Of a stretch of 64,000 nt of DNA, positions 53,119 through 60,584 are shown piece after piece. Numbering within the stretch: the stretch's first letter is position 1; each line of letters starts with the position of its first letter. Both the position numbers and the translations under genes were made by a program. The stretch comes from Anaeropeptidivorans aminofermentans. GTDB lineage: Bacteria; Bacillota; Clostridia; Lachnospirales; UBA5962. The notes beneath the pieces are model-generated. The model did not search any database and had not been told where the DNA came from. It saw only the letters and a list, made by a program, of their open reading frames with translations. Location of the stretch: positions 868,001 through 932,000 of the forward strand of contig NZ_OW711693.1 in NCBI RefSeq assembly GCF_940670685.1. Direction: 5' to 3'.

Positions 53119-53787
53119 TTAAAAAATCTCTCCCAAAAGCCTTGCAAGAACAGAACGAGCAGTCATAACCGGGATATTTGTCATTTCCTTAAGGGTATTT
53201 TGCATTTCAAGGTTATAGCCTATACAGTCCAATACAATAAGGTCACAGCTTTCTTTAGGGATTTGCTTTCCTGCGTTTATGATGCCTTCCATACCCTTAT
53301 AGGGGTTTGCGGCTATGGTTTTTACATTATCGATATGCTTCCATTTGTTTTTGGAATATTCCATCTGCTTTTCATCAGGGGTAAACACTGTAAGGCCCTT
53401 ATGGAAAACGAAAGGGGTTGCAGCGGACCTAAGAACCTCCGACGGGAATATAATAGGAACATTTGATTGAAATTTCCATGGGAAATCGCCTGTGCATATG
53501 AATGCAATAAGGTCGGCACCCTCCTCTTCCAGCTTGTAAATACAGTCTTGAAGCCTGTCTTTAATATACTTTTCAGCAAAGACAACCGCTGTTCCGTCTC
53601 TTAAGGTAGAGGCAAGAACAAGGTCCCCTTCTTCAGGCTTAAACTCTTCAATTTCTGCAAGGGTAAGACCGTCTAAGGCTCCGGCTTCGAGAATTTCAAT
53701 ATCTTTTCCTAAATGTATGGCCATTTCAGGAACAACATCTTTTCTCGGTGACTGTCCTACGGTTATGAAACCGATTTTCTTAAGCAT
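53119..53787 (-). CDS. AroM family protein
   Basis: This 222-residue protein begins KKIGFITVGQSPRKDVVPEM, the AroM family start. It continues with EAGALDGLTLAEIEEF, LVASTLRDGT-like text, LIAFICTGDFP, and a C-terminal DLIVLDCIGY and PVMTARSVLARLLGEI. The fold is aspartate/hydantoin racemase-like with paired cysteines (ICTGD and DCIGY). The name comes from linkage to aroL in E. coli; the function is unknown. With DUF1177 it forms a recurring pair. GGAGGT precedes the ATG. Confidence 0.85.
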   Translation of the reverse strand: MLKKIGFITVGQSPRKDVVPEMAIHLGKDIEILEAGALDGLTLAEIEEFKPEEGDLVLASTLRDGTAVVFAEKYIKDRLQDCIYKLEEEGADLIAFICTGDFPWKFQSNVPIIFPSEVLRSAATPFVFHKGLTVFTPDEKQMEYSKNKWKHIDNVKTIAANPYKGMEGIINAGKQIPKESCDLIVLDCIGYNLEMQNTLKEMTNIPVMTARSVLARLLGEIF

Positions 53788-53971
53788 TGCAAACCTCCTT
53801 TGGCATATTCTGATACTTTTGAACTATATTTTAACCTTATCGGTATGTTTTTTCAATACAAGGCCTTAATATATTTAGGCAATCATGATTATTATTACAG
53901 AAGCGGAATAGACTGAAAATATGTGTTTTATACAAAGTTAACTTAAAAATGATACAAGCCGAGCTTATAAC

Positions 53972-54210
53972 TAGAGTAAATTTCATATAAAGAAGCAGCA
54001 AAAGCCTATTCCCATCAGGCCCCAAAACACGGATTTCCTTCGGAAACATAATGAAATTGCCTTTATACCATAATAGGCCATAAGGCTTTTAATATATAAA
54101 TCAAATAAAGGCAGTTTCACAAAGGCGATTTACTATATTTCTTTTAAAGCGCATTTTTGAGCCTGTGTGAATATACGGTTTTGCTGATGTTTAACTTTAA
54201 ATTTACTATA
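53972..54210. repeat. Family I composite repeat with nested block
   Basis: The ends are GAGTAAATTTC with AAGAAGCAGCAAAAGCC and GGTTTTGCTGATG with TAAATTTACTATA. Between CTTCGGAAAC and TTTTTGAGCCTG lies an extra block of about 100 bp (AATATATAAATCAAATAAA, CAGTTTCACAAAGG) shared with 3000-3277. Confidence 0.8.
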
Positions 54211-54510
54211 CAATCTCTGTTCGCTATAACTTAAAAAAGCAGCTTTTTATGGATAGATGAAGGGCAAGCCTATGAAGCTATGAACAAATTTTTAACACCG
54301 CAGAGGTTAATTATTTTGGCAGAATTTACTTCCGCAAGAATACAAAGATTTTTTGGGGATTTTGAAAACCTTCCTATAAAAATACGTCGAAAACCTGTTT
54401 TTGGGGAAGTGGCAAAGGCTTTTCGATCTTTATCAATGATTTTACTGTACAAAAGGGATTTTTTATTTTAAACTTTATATAACGATAAACTATATACAGG
54501 AGGGATTTAA
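54211..54510. other. Intergenic stretch before the hydroxyacid dehydrogenase
   Basis: A 63-codon plus-strand frame (54280-54471) and an overlapping minus-strand frame exist. Neither has a ribosome-binding site or a recognisable product. I see no convincing gene. Confidence 0.4.
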
Positions 54511-55467
54511 ATGGCAGAAATAAAAAACGTACTCGTATTATTTGAAATGGATGAGGACAGGCGCAAATCGCTTGAGGAGATACTGCCTTCGGCTGACTAC
54601 TCTTACATGGACAGAAAAGATTTGAAAGATGAGGATCTTGAAAAAGCCGATGTTATCCTCGGAAGCCTTTCGCCGTCAAAGGTGAGAAACCTTAAAAGGC
54701 TTCAATGGATGCAGCTTTCTTCCGCAGGCTCCGATTTGTTTCAAAAAGAGGGCTTTCCGGAACAGGCTATACTTACAAACGCCACAGGCGGATATGGCCC
54801 TGCTATTTCCGAGCATATGATAGGAATGCTTTTTATGCTTGTAAGAAAACTCCATCTTTATAGGGACAATCAGAGCAATGAGCTTTGGCAGAGCGAAGGC
54901 GATGTGCTTCAAGTAGCAGGCTCTACCGCTTTAGTCATTGGAATGGGTGATATAGGAACAGAATTTGCCAAAAGAATGAAGGCAATGGGAAGCTATGTAA
55001 TAGGTGTAAGAAGAAGCAATACGAAAAAATCAGAATATGCCGATGAAATTCATTTAATAGACGACCTTGATGAACTTATAAAAAGAGCGGATATCATCTC
55101 TCTTTCCGTGCCTGAAACGGAAGATACAAAGCAGATTCTTTCAAAGGAAAGAATAGGGCTTTTGAAAGAAAACGCCATAATAATAAACGTAGGCAGGGGA
55201 ACGGCAATCGATACCGAGGCCCTTTGCGACGCTCTTTATGAAAACAAAATATGGGGTGCCGGCCTTGACGTTACAGACCCTGAGCCTCTTCCGGAGGGCC
55301 ATAGGCTTTGGAAGGCAAAAAATCTTGTTTTAACTCCTCATGTATCCGGCGGGTATAGCTTAAAATCTACTTATAACAGAATACTGGATATTTGCATCAA
55401 TAATTACAAGGCTTTTGTAAATGGAGAAGAAATGAAAAACGTAGTTGATTTTAAGAGGGGATATTAA
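54511..55467 (+). CDS. D-2-hydroxyacid dehydrogenase family protein
   Basis: This 318-residue NAD-dependent dehydrogenase has a catalytic domain start (NVLVLFEMDEDRRKSLEEI), WMQLSSAGSDLF, and the Rossmann motif ALVIGMGDIGTEFAKRM with VGVRR-like basic residues after the second strand. The catalytic trio is Arg in INVGRGTAID, Glu in DPEPLPEGH and His in LTPHVSGG. The family reduces 2-keto acids or oxidises hydroxyacids; the substrate is unknown. GGAGGG precedes the ATG. It may be co-transcribed with the following methyltransferase (31-nt gap). Confidence 0.9.
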   Translation: MAEIKNVLVLFEMDEDRRKSLEEILPSADYSYMDRKDLKDEDLEKADVILGSLSPSKVRNLKRLQWMQLSSAGSDLFQKEGFPEQAILTNATGGYGPAISEHMIGMLFMLVRKLHLYRDNQSNELWQSEGDVLQVAGSTALVIGMGDIGTEFAKRMKAMGSYVIGVRRSNTKKSEYADEIHLIDDLDELIKRADIISLSVPETEDTKQILSKERIGLLKENAIIINVGRGTAIDTEALCDALYENKIWGAGLDVTDPEPLPEGHRLWKAKNLVLTPHVSGGYSLKSTYNRILDICINNYKAFVNGEEMKNVVDFKRGY

Positions 55468-55498
55468 TTTCCTATCTTTCTTAGACGGGAGCTGTTAA

Positions 55499-56287
55499 AT
55501 GGAAGAAGAGAAAATCATATCGGACTTTTACAATTCCAGAAATGAGAACGAGCGTTTTTCATCAAAGCATGGCATGGTAGAATATATTATTACCCGAAAA
55601 TATATAGATAAATATCTTCATAAAGAGTGCAGGATACTTGAAGTAGGCGCCGGAACGGGAAGATATGCTCTCCACTATGCTCATTTAGGCTATGAAGTAG
55701 ATGCGGTGGAGCTTGTTCAGTCAAATTTGGATATTTTAAACCGGCAGATACTTCCGACAGATAACATTAGAGCGGTTAGAGGAAACGGACTGGACCTTTC
55801 CGTATATAAAGACGATACTTTTGACAGAACTCTCGTACTCGGCCCCATGTATCATTTATTTACTTATGAGGATAAAATGAAATGCCTTAACGAAGCCCTT
55901 CGGGTAACTAAAAAAGGCGGTCTTATTTTCGTTTCCTATTGCCAGTTTGATGCGTCTATGATGCAGGCAGGCTTCATAAGAAATATGTATGATTTTTTAA
56001 CCGATAATGAATTGCTGGACGAGGAGAGCTTTTTGCCTATAAGCAATCCCAAAGGCATTTTTGAACTGTACAGAAAAAAACAGATTGATGTTTTAAACGA
56101 AGGATTAAGCGTTAAGCGCTTGAACTACGTGGGTACAGATATGTTTACTTGTTATTACAAGCTTGAAATAGACAACATGGAAGATAGTCTATATGAAAAA
56201 TACCTTGCATACACAATGAGTATTTGCGAAAACCAAAACCTTGTAGGGCTTTCTAACCATACACTGGACATTCTGGAAAAGATATAA
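55499..56287 (+). CDS. Class I SAM-dependent methyltransferase
   Basis: This 262-residue protein has SAM motif I CRILEVGAGTGRYALHYAHLGYEVDAVEL (about residues 46-75), an acidic motif in VRGNGLDLSVYKDDTFD, TLVLGPMYHLF, and LRVTKKGGLIFVSY. The C-terminal half is substrate-specific and not recognised. GGGAGC lies before the ATG. It pairs with the dehydrogenase upstream; the target is unknown. Confidence 0.85.
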   Translation: MEEEKIISDFYNSRNENERFSSKHGMVEYIITRKYIDKYLHKECRILEVGAGTGRYALHYAHLGYEVDAVELVQSNLDILNRQILPTDNIRAVRGNGLDLSVYKDDTFDRTLVLGPMYHLFTYEDKMKCLNEALRVTKKGGLIFVSYCQFDASMMQAGFIRNMYDFLTDNELLDEESFLPISNPKGIFELYRKKQIDVLNEGLSVKRLNYVGTDMFTCYYKLEIDNMEDSLYEKYLAYTMSICENQNLVGLSNHTLDILEKI

Positions 56288-56429
56288 GAGCCAATAGGTT
56301 CCAGAAGAAGATTTTGCAGGGGTAATTACAAGGCTTTATTTTTATTACTTATTCTAATCTATCTATCCAAATAGATGGAAGCAGAAAGGACTATTTTCTG
56401 GTTTAATGGTTTTCTAAGACAAAAAGGCT

Positions 56430-56458
56430 AAAGAGCCTGATTTTCAGGCTCTTTTTTC
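56430..56458 (+). terminator. Terminator after the methyltransferase
   Basis: AAGAGCCTGA (56431-56440), TTT loop, TCAGGCTCTT (56444-56453), then T-rich. Confidence 0.92.
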
Positions 56459-56554
56459 TAAAGAATAAAAAATATACTTAATAAATTTATAGTAGAATAA
56501 TTAGGACAAAATGTTTGCCTCGTTTAGGTCTAAGATAATAAAGGAGAAATCTCA

Positions 56555-57160
56555 ATGAAAAAGCGATTCTCATATATGCTTATTTTACTTATGGTAGTAT
56601 TGAGGTCTGTATTATGCTATGCAGGCGATGTACCGGAGGGCCTTCTTAATACTGATTCTTCTCAGGTGTATTTTGGAGAAGTTAAAAGCATAGAAGAAAA
56701 TAGTATTACGGTAATTCAAAAGAAAAATATCAAAGGGGAATTTTCTGAAAACAAGGAGTATACTTATTCTGATTATGTCTTTACGGATTCTCCAGAAGCA
56801 GGCGAGGTATATCTCTGCGGATTTTATGATGAAAATAACCCCCTCTATATATGGGAAGTAACAAGCCTTGAAACAGACAGCTTAGAGATAAAAAATACCG
56901 ATGATATGTCTAAGCGGATGCAAAAATACTTAAATGAAGGAAAATTTGAGGAAAAAGAAGCGGAAAGGCTTTCAAAAACAAATATCAATAATGATGCCCA
57001 ATCTCCCAGTGCAGCAGCTCCGTCGGAAATATCTGCTGCTCATGAAGTACAAAAAGATAATGAACCGGACAGGCAGTATTTTTCATTTGTTTTAATTCCG
57101 CTGGCAATTGTATTCATAGGTATATGTGCCTTTATATTCCGCAGGAAAAGAAGAAATTAA
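56555..57160 (+). CDS. Hypothetical secreted/membrane-anchored protein
   Basis: This 201-residue protein has an N-terminal signal peptide (KKRFSYMLILLMVVLRSVLCYAG). An extracellular segment with beta-rich YFGEVKSIEENSITVIQ follows, then a low-complexity Ser/Ala/Glu linker, one C-terminal membrane helix (FVLIPLAIVFIGICAFIF) and a basic RRKRRN end. The YFGEVKSI...ITV...KGE pattern resembles small OB-like export-linked domains, but I do not recognise a family. AAGGAG precedes the ATG. It is alone on its transcript. Confidence 0.7.
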   Translation: MKKRFSYMLILLMVVLRSVLCYAGDVPEGLLNTDSSQVYFGEVKSIEENSITVIQKKNIKGEFSENKEYTYSDYVFTDSPEAGEVYLCGFYDENNPLYIWEVTSLETDSLEIKNTDDMSKRMQKYLNEGKFEEKEAERLSKTNINNDAQSPSAAAPSEISAAHEVQKDNEPDRQYFSFVLIPLAIVFIGICAFIFRRKRRN

Positions 57161-57175
57161 TGCTTTAAATAGCTT

Positions 57176-57295
57176 GCAGGCAGTAACAAAAACCTATCAC
57201 TATGGATTCAAAAACACAGATTTTTCGGAAACAGTACATTTCTGAACCCTCATGAATATACGGTTTTGTTGCTGTAATTAAATTATTTTACTATA
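57176..57295. repeat. Family I dispersed repeat
   Basis: The left end is degenerate (GCAGGCAGTAACAAAAACC). The core is TTTTTCGGAAAC and the right end GGTTTTGTTGCTGTAATT with ATTTTACTATA. It starts about 15 nt after the preceding stop codon. Confidence 0.75.
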
Positions 57296-57395
57296 AGTTG
57301 TTTAGGACTATGTTTGTTGCTATAATAGGGTTTGTATTACTATAGAAAGATAGCGGTTGGATTTAATATCCACAAAGAGGAGCAGATTAAATTTA

Positions 57396-57785
57396 ATGTT
57401 TGAACCGTTTAATATGATGATGATTTCTTTTGTAACTGTTATTTTATTTTCTGTTATAACAACAGTTATATTTAAAATAACAAAGGAATTATCAAGCAAT
57501 TCTTTAAAAACAGCAATCCTTTCACAAGCAAAGGTTTTAGAGCTTAATCGGGGCTTTGACAGGAAAGGGCCAGGTATAAGGCTATTTAACAAAAGGCCTT
57601 TTGCGAAATGCTTTGCCCTGTTTGAGCTTGAAGGCAGGGAGCTAAAGGAGTTTCTCATTCCTTCAAAAGACTATAAATATATGTCTGAAGGAGACGAGGG
57701 GAACCTGCTTTATTCTGAAAATAATTATATCAATTTCTCTAAAAAAATAAAAAGCCATATGTATAGTAAAACAACTTTAAAGTAG
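57396..57785 (+). CDS. DUF2500-like small membrane protein
   Basis: The 129 residues have one N-terminal membrane helix (MMMISFVTVILFSVITTVIF) and a soluble part with FALFELEGRELKEFLIPSKDYKYMSEGDEGNLLY, the pattern of DUF2500 proteins. Function unknown. ATG 57396 is preceded by GAGGAGC. The final codons (SKTTLK and the TAG) are encoded by the left end of a family I repeat, so the native C-terminus has been altered by repeat insertion. Confidence 0.7.
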   Translation: MFEPFNMMMISFVTVILFSVITTVIFKITKELSSNSLKTAILSQAKVLELNRGFDRKGPGIRLFNKRPFAKCFALFELEGRELKEFLIPSKDYKYMSEGDEGNLLYSENNYINFSKKIKSHMYSKTTLK

Positions 57786-57889
57786 TAACAAAAGCCCATT
57801 TTTCATAAACGGCTTAATATATAGAACCCTGTATTTAAACCATTCAAAATATAAGGTTTTTGTTGCTGTAATTTAATTGTTTTACTATA
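57762..57889. repeat. Family I repeat encoding the end of a gene
   Basis: TATAGTAAAACAACTTTAAAG with TAGTAACAAAAGCC on the left, and GGTTTTTGTTGCTG with TTGTTTTACTATA on the right. It belongs to the TTCATAAACGGCTTAA variant. It supplies the last codons of the DUF2500-like gene. Confidence 0.9.
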
Positions 57890-58021
57890 GTCCAATAAAG
57901 GCAGAAGCGGTAAGTTAAAGTTTCCCATGTTTTTTAACTGTATTTATAGCATTTTATAGTTTAATACATACAGGCTAATAATCTTATATTGTATATAAAT
58001 TTGCTTTTATTTCCCTGCAAG

Positions 58022-58150
58022 TAAGCAAAATAAGATTAAGGAGGTAACAAAAGCCCATTTTTCATAAACGGCTTAATATAATAGAACCCCTTTTATTAAG
58101 CCATTCAAAATATACGGTTTTTGTTGCTGTGATTAATTTGTTTTACTATA
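58022..58150. repeat. Family I repeat, tandem copy 1
   Basis: TAAGCAAAATAAGATTAAGG with AGGTAACAAAAGCC, and GGTTTTTGTTGCTG with TTTGTTTTACTATA. It is close in sequence to the copy at 57762, and directly abuts the next copy. Confidence 0.9.
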
Positions 58151-58287
58151 TCGTAAATTTTATATAAAGAAGTAGCAAAAGCCTATTCCCACTAGGCTCA
58201 AAAACACGATTTTTCTTCGGAAACGGTACATTTTTGAGCCTGTGTGCATATACGGCTTTGCTGCTGTTTAACTTTAAATTTACTATA
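58150..58287. repeat. Family I repeat, tandem copy 2
   Basis: ATCGTAAATTTTATATAAAG with AAGTAGCAAAAGCC, core TTCTTCGGAAAC, right arm GGCTTTGCTGCTG and TTAAATTTACTATA. It belongs to the CTTCGG variant, unlike its tandem neighbour. Confidence 0.9.
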
Positions 58288-58378
58288 TTTGGCGTTAGAG
58301 GGTATAAAACAAGAGCAAAGTAAATTGACAATACTGCTATTTCATATGAATTCAAGTATATATATGGGAGGTTATTTT

Positions 58379-59134
58379 ATGAGACTTGAAATGATAAGTT
58401 GGGCAATAGCAAAGGAGTATTTTGAAAGAAAAGATATTGTTGTACTTCCTGTGGGAAGCATAGAAAACCACGGTGCTCACTTAGCTTTGGGCACAGATTA
58501 TCTTGTGCCTGTGAAGCTTGTGGAAATGCTTGAAAAAAGACTGGATGTTTTATTTGCTCCTGCGCTTCCTTATGGAAATGCAGATAATCATATGAGTTTT
58601 CCCGGAACTGTTTCTTTAGGAGAAGAAGGCCTTTATCAGACAGTAAAATCCATTGTCATGAGCCTTTATAACCACGGGGCAAGAAAGGTTGTTTTCTTAA
58701 ACGGGCACGGCGGAAACATTAACGCTTTATCAAGAGTAGGCATAGACCTTAACAGAAAAGGCGGTCTTTCTGCCATATTAAACTGGTGGCTTATAACACC
58801 TGCTTTAAATGAAAAATGGGCAGGGGGGCATGCAGGGGCTCATGAAGCTTCTACAGTGATGGCCATAAACGAAAATTACGTGTATTTAGATAGAGCCGAG
58901 GATACGGAGCTTATAAATTTAAGTGAAAATTTAATCTCTAATAATTTAAACGGGGTATTTTATAAAAATATCAATATTCCTGTTCCGCGGTTTACGGAAA
59001 ACATTACAAAAACCGGCTGGGCAGGAAGCGACCACCCGAAAGAGGCAAATGCTCAATGGGGGCAGGATATGCTGAATGGTCTCTGTGATTTTTATGCGGA
59101 TTTTATAGAGGAATTTGAAAAGATAAAACTTTAA
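58379..59134 (+). CDS. Creatininase family amidohydrolase
   Basis: This 251-residue metal-dependent amidohydrolase has the family markers VVLPVGSIENHGAHLALGTDYLVP (Glu and His ligands), LPYGNADNHMSFPGTVSL, FLNGHGGN, and AGGHAGAHEASTVMA. Family members hydrolyse cyclic amides (creatinine, formamides in riboflavin/F420 synthesis); the actual substrate is unknown. ATG 58379 is preceded by GGGAGG. The region just upstream carries the AAATTGACAAT repeat segment also seen at 3200. Confidence 0.88.
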   Translation: MRLEMISWAIAKEYFERKDIVVLPVGSIENHGAHLALGTDYLVPVKLVEMLEKRLDVLFAPALPYGNADNHMSFPGTVSLGEEGLYQTVKSIVMSLYNHGARKVVFLNGHGGNINALSRVGIDLNRKGGLSAILNWWLITPALNEKWAGGHAGAHEASTVMAINENYVYLDRAEDTELINLSENLISNNLNGVFYKNINIPVPRFTENITKTGWAGSDHPKEANAQWGQDMLNGLCDFYADFIEEFEKIKL

Positions 59135-59189
59135 TATTATCTGGAAATTAAGACATTGCCGAATTACTTTAATAGATAGAGGGATAGAA

Positions 59190-60584
59190 ATGTCAAAGGA
59201 ATTATTGAAAAAGCTTCCTAAAATGGATCAGCTTTTATCCGATGAGAAGGTTATTTTGGAAATTAAAAAGGGTAACCGTGTCATGATGACCGACGCTCTG
59301 AGGAAATCTCTGGATTATTTCCGAAACGAGATTTTATCAGGAAACATGACCGAAGAAGTATTAAAAGAAGACATTATAGGAAAGGCATTTTCCATATTTG
59401 AAGACGATATGGAAATGAACCTTAAGCCTGTTATCAATGCCACGGGAACAATACTTCATACAAATCTCGGAAGAAGCAGGCTTTCAAAAGCCGCCTGCGA
59501 AGCCGTATATAATATAAGTTCAAGCTATTCAAACCTTGAATACGATATTGAAAAGGGCGAAAGAGGAGAACGCTACGATGCCGTTACAGATATTATTTTG
59601 AAGCTTACGGGAGCCGAAAGCGCTCTTGTAGTAAATAATAATGCTGCTGCGGTGCTTCTTATTTTATCTGCTCTTGCGAAGGATAAGGACGTTATTGTTT
59701 CAAGGGGAGAGCAGGTGGAAATAGGGGGCAAGTTCCGTGTTCCGGATATCATGGAGCAAAGCGGAAGCAGGCTTGTAGAAGTAGGAACCACCAATAAAAC
59801 CCATCTTTCGGATTATGAAGATAAAATAAATGAAAATAGTGTATTGCTAAAGGTACACACAAGTAATTTTAAGCTCATAGGCTTTACGGAAGAAGTAGAG
59901 CTTAAGGAGCTTTCAAAACTTTCAAAAAAACACGGGATTCCTCTTGTATATGACCTTGGAAGCGGAGCGATGATAGATTTTGAAGCCTACGGCATTTACG
60001 GAGAGCCCTGTGTGAGAAAATCCGTGGAAGATGATCCGGATGTAATATGTTTCAGCGGAGATAAGCTTTTAGGCGGCCCCCAGGCGGGAATCATCATAGG
60101 AAGAAAAAAATATATAGACATAATGAAAAAGCATCCGCTTACAAGAGCTTTCAGAATAGATAAAATGACCCTTGCCGCACTAGAGGCAACCTTAAAAGAA
60201 TATATCGACGAGAAAAATGCCATAAAAAACATTCCTATTTTATCAAGAATACTTGCAAATAAAAATGAGCTTCACGAAAGAGCAAAAAGGCTTTATGAGA
60301 TTATAGCTTTAAAATCTCCGGAGCTTAATTTATCCATAGAAGAGGATAAAGGCCAAATTGGGGGAGGCTCTATGCCGGGGCTTACAATTGATACGGCAGT
60401 TATCTCCATAAACCATGCCATATTAAGCCCCAATGAAATAGAAAGGCGCTTAAGGCATTTTGAAAAGCCTATTATATGCCGTATATCGAGAGAAAGTGTT
60501 ATTCTGGACCTTCTTACCATAGACGATGAGGATTTTGACTATATAGCAGATTGCATAATGAAGATGAATCAGGATGTGAAATAA
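59190..60584 (+). CDS. selA: L-seryl-tRNA(Sec) selenium transferase
   Basis: SelA, a PLP enzyme, converts seryl-tRNA(Sec) to selenocysteinyl-tRNA using selenophosphate. The 464 residues include INATGTILHTNLGRSRLS, SNLEYDIEKGERGERYD, VVNNNAAAVLL, and VEVGTTNKTHLSDYE. DLGSGAMIDFE, the PLP-lysine motif CFSGDKLLGGPQAGII and a C-terminal GGGSMPG segment complete it. The stop overlaps selB (TAATG). The sel genes lie next to tRNA-Sec and the glycine reductase start, which uses selenocysteine. Confidence 0.97.
   Translation: MSKELLKKLPKMDQLLSDEKVILEIKKGNRVMMTDALRKSLDYFRNEILSGNMTEEVLKEDIIGKAFSIFEDDMEMNLKPVINATGTILHTNLGRSRLSKAACEAVYNISSSYSNLEYDIEKGERGERYDAVTDIILKLTGAESALVVNNNAAAVLLILSALAKDKDVIVSRGEQVEIGGKFRVPDIMEQSGSRLVEVGTTNKTHLSDYEDKINENSVLLKVHTSNFKLIGFTEEVELKELSKLSKKHGIPLVYDLGSGAMIDFEAYGIYGEPCVRKSVEDDPDVICFSGDKLLGGPQAGIIIGRKKYIDIMKKHPLTRAFRIDKMTLAALEATLKEYIDEKNAIKNIPILSRILANKNELHERAKRLYEIIALKSPELNLSIEEDKGQIGGGSMPGLTIDTAVISINHAILSPNEIERRLRHFEKPIICRISRESVILDLLTIDDEDFDYIADCIMKMNQDVK

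Noticed and set aside
54280-54471. 63-codon ORF before the hydroxyacid dehydrogenase
   Set aside because: There is an equally long frame on the other strand, no ribosome-binding site and no recognised product.
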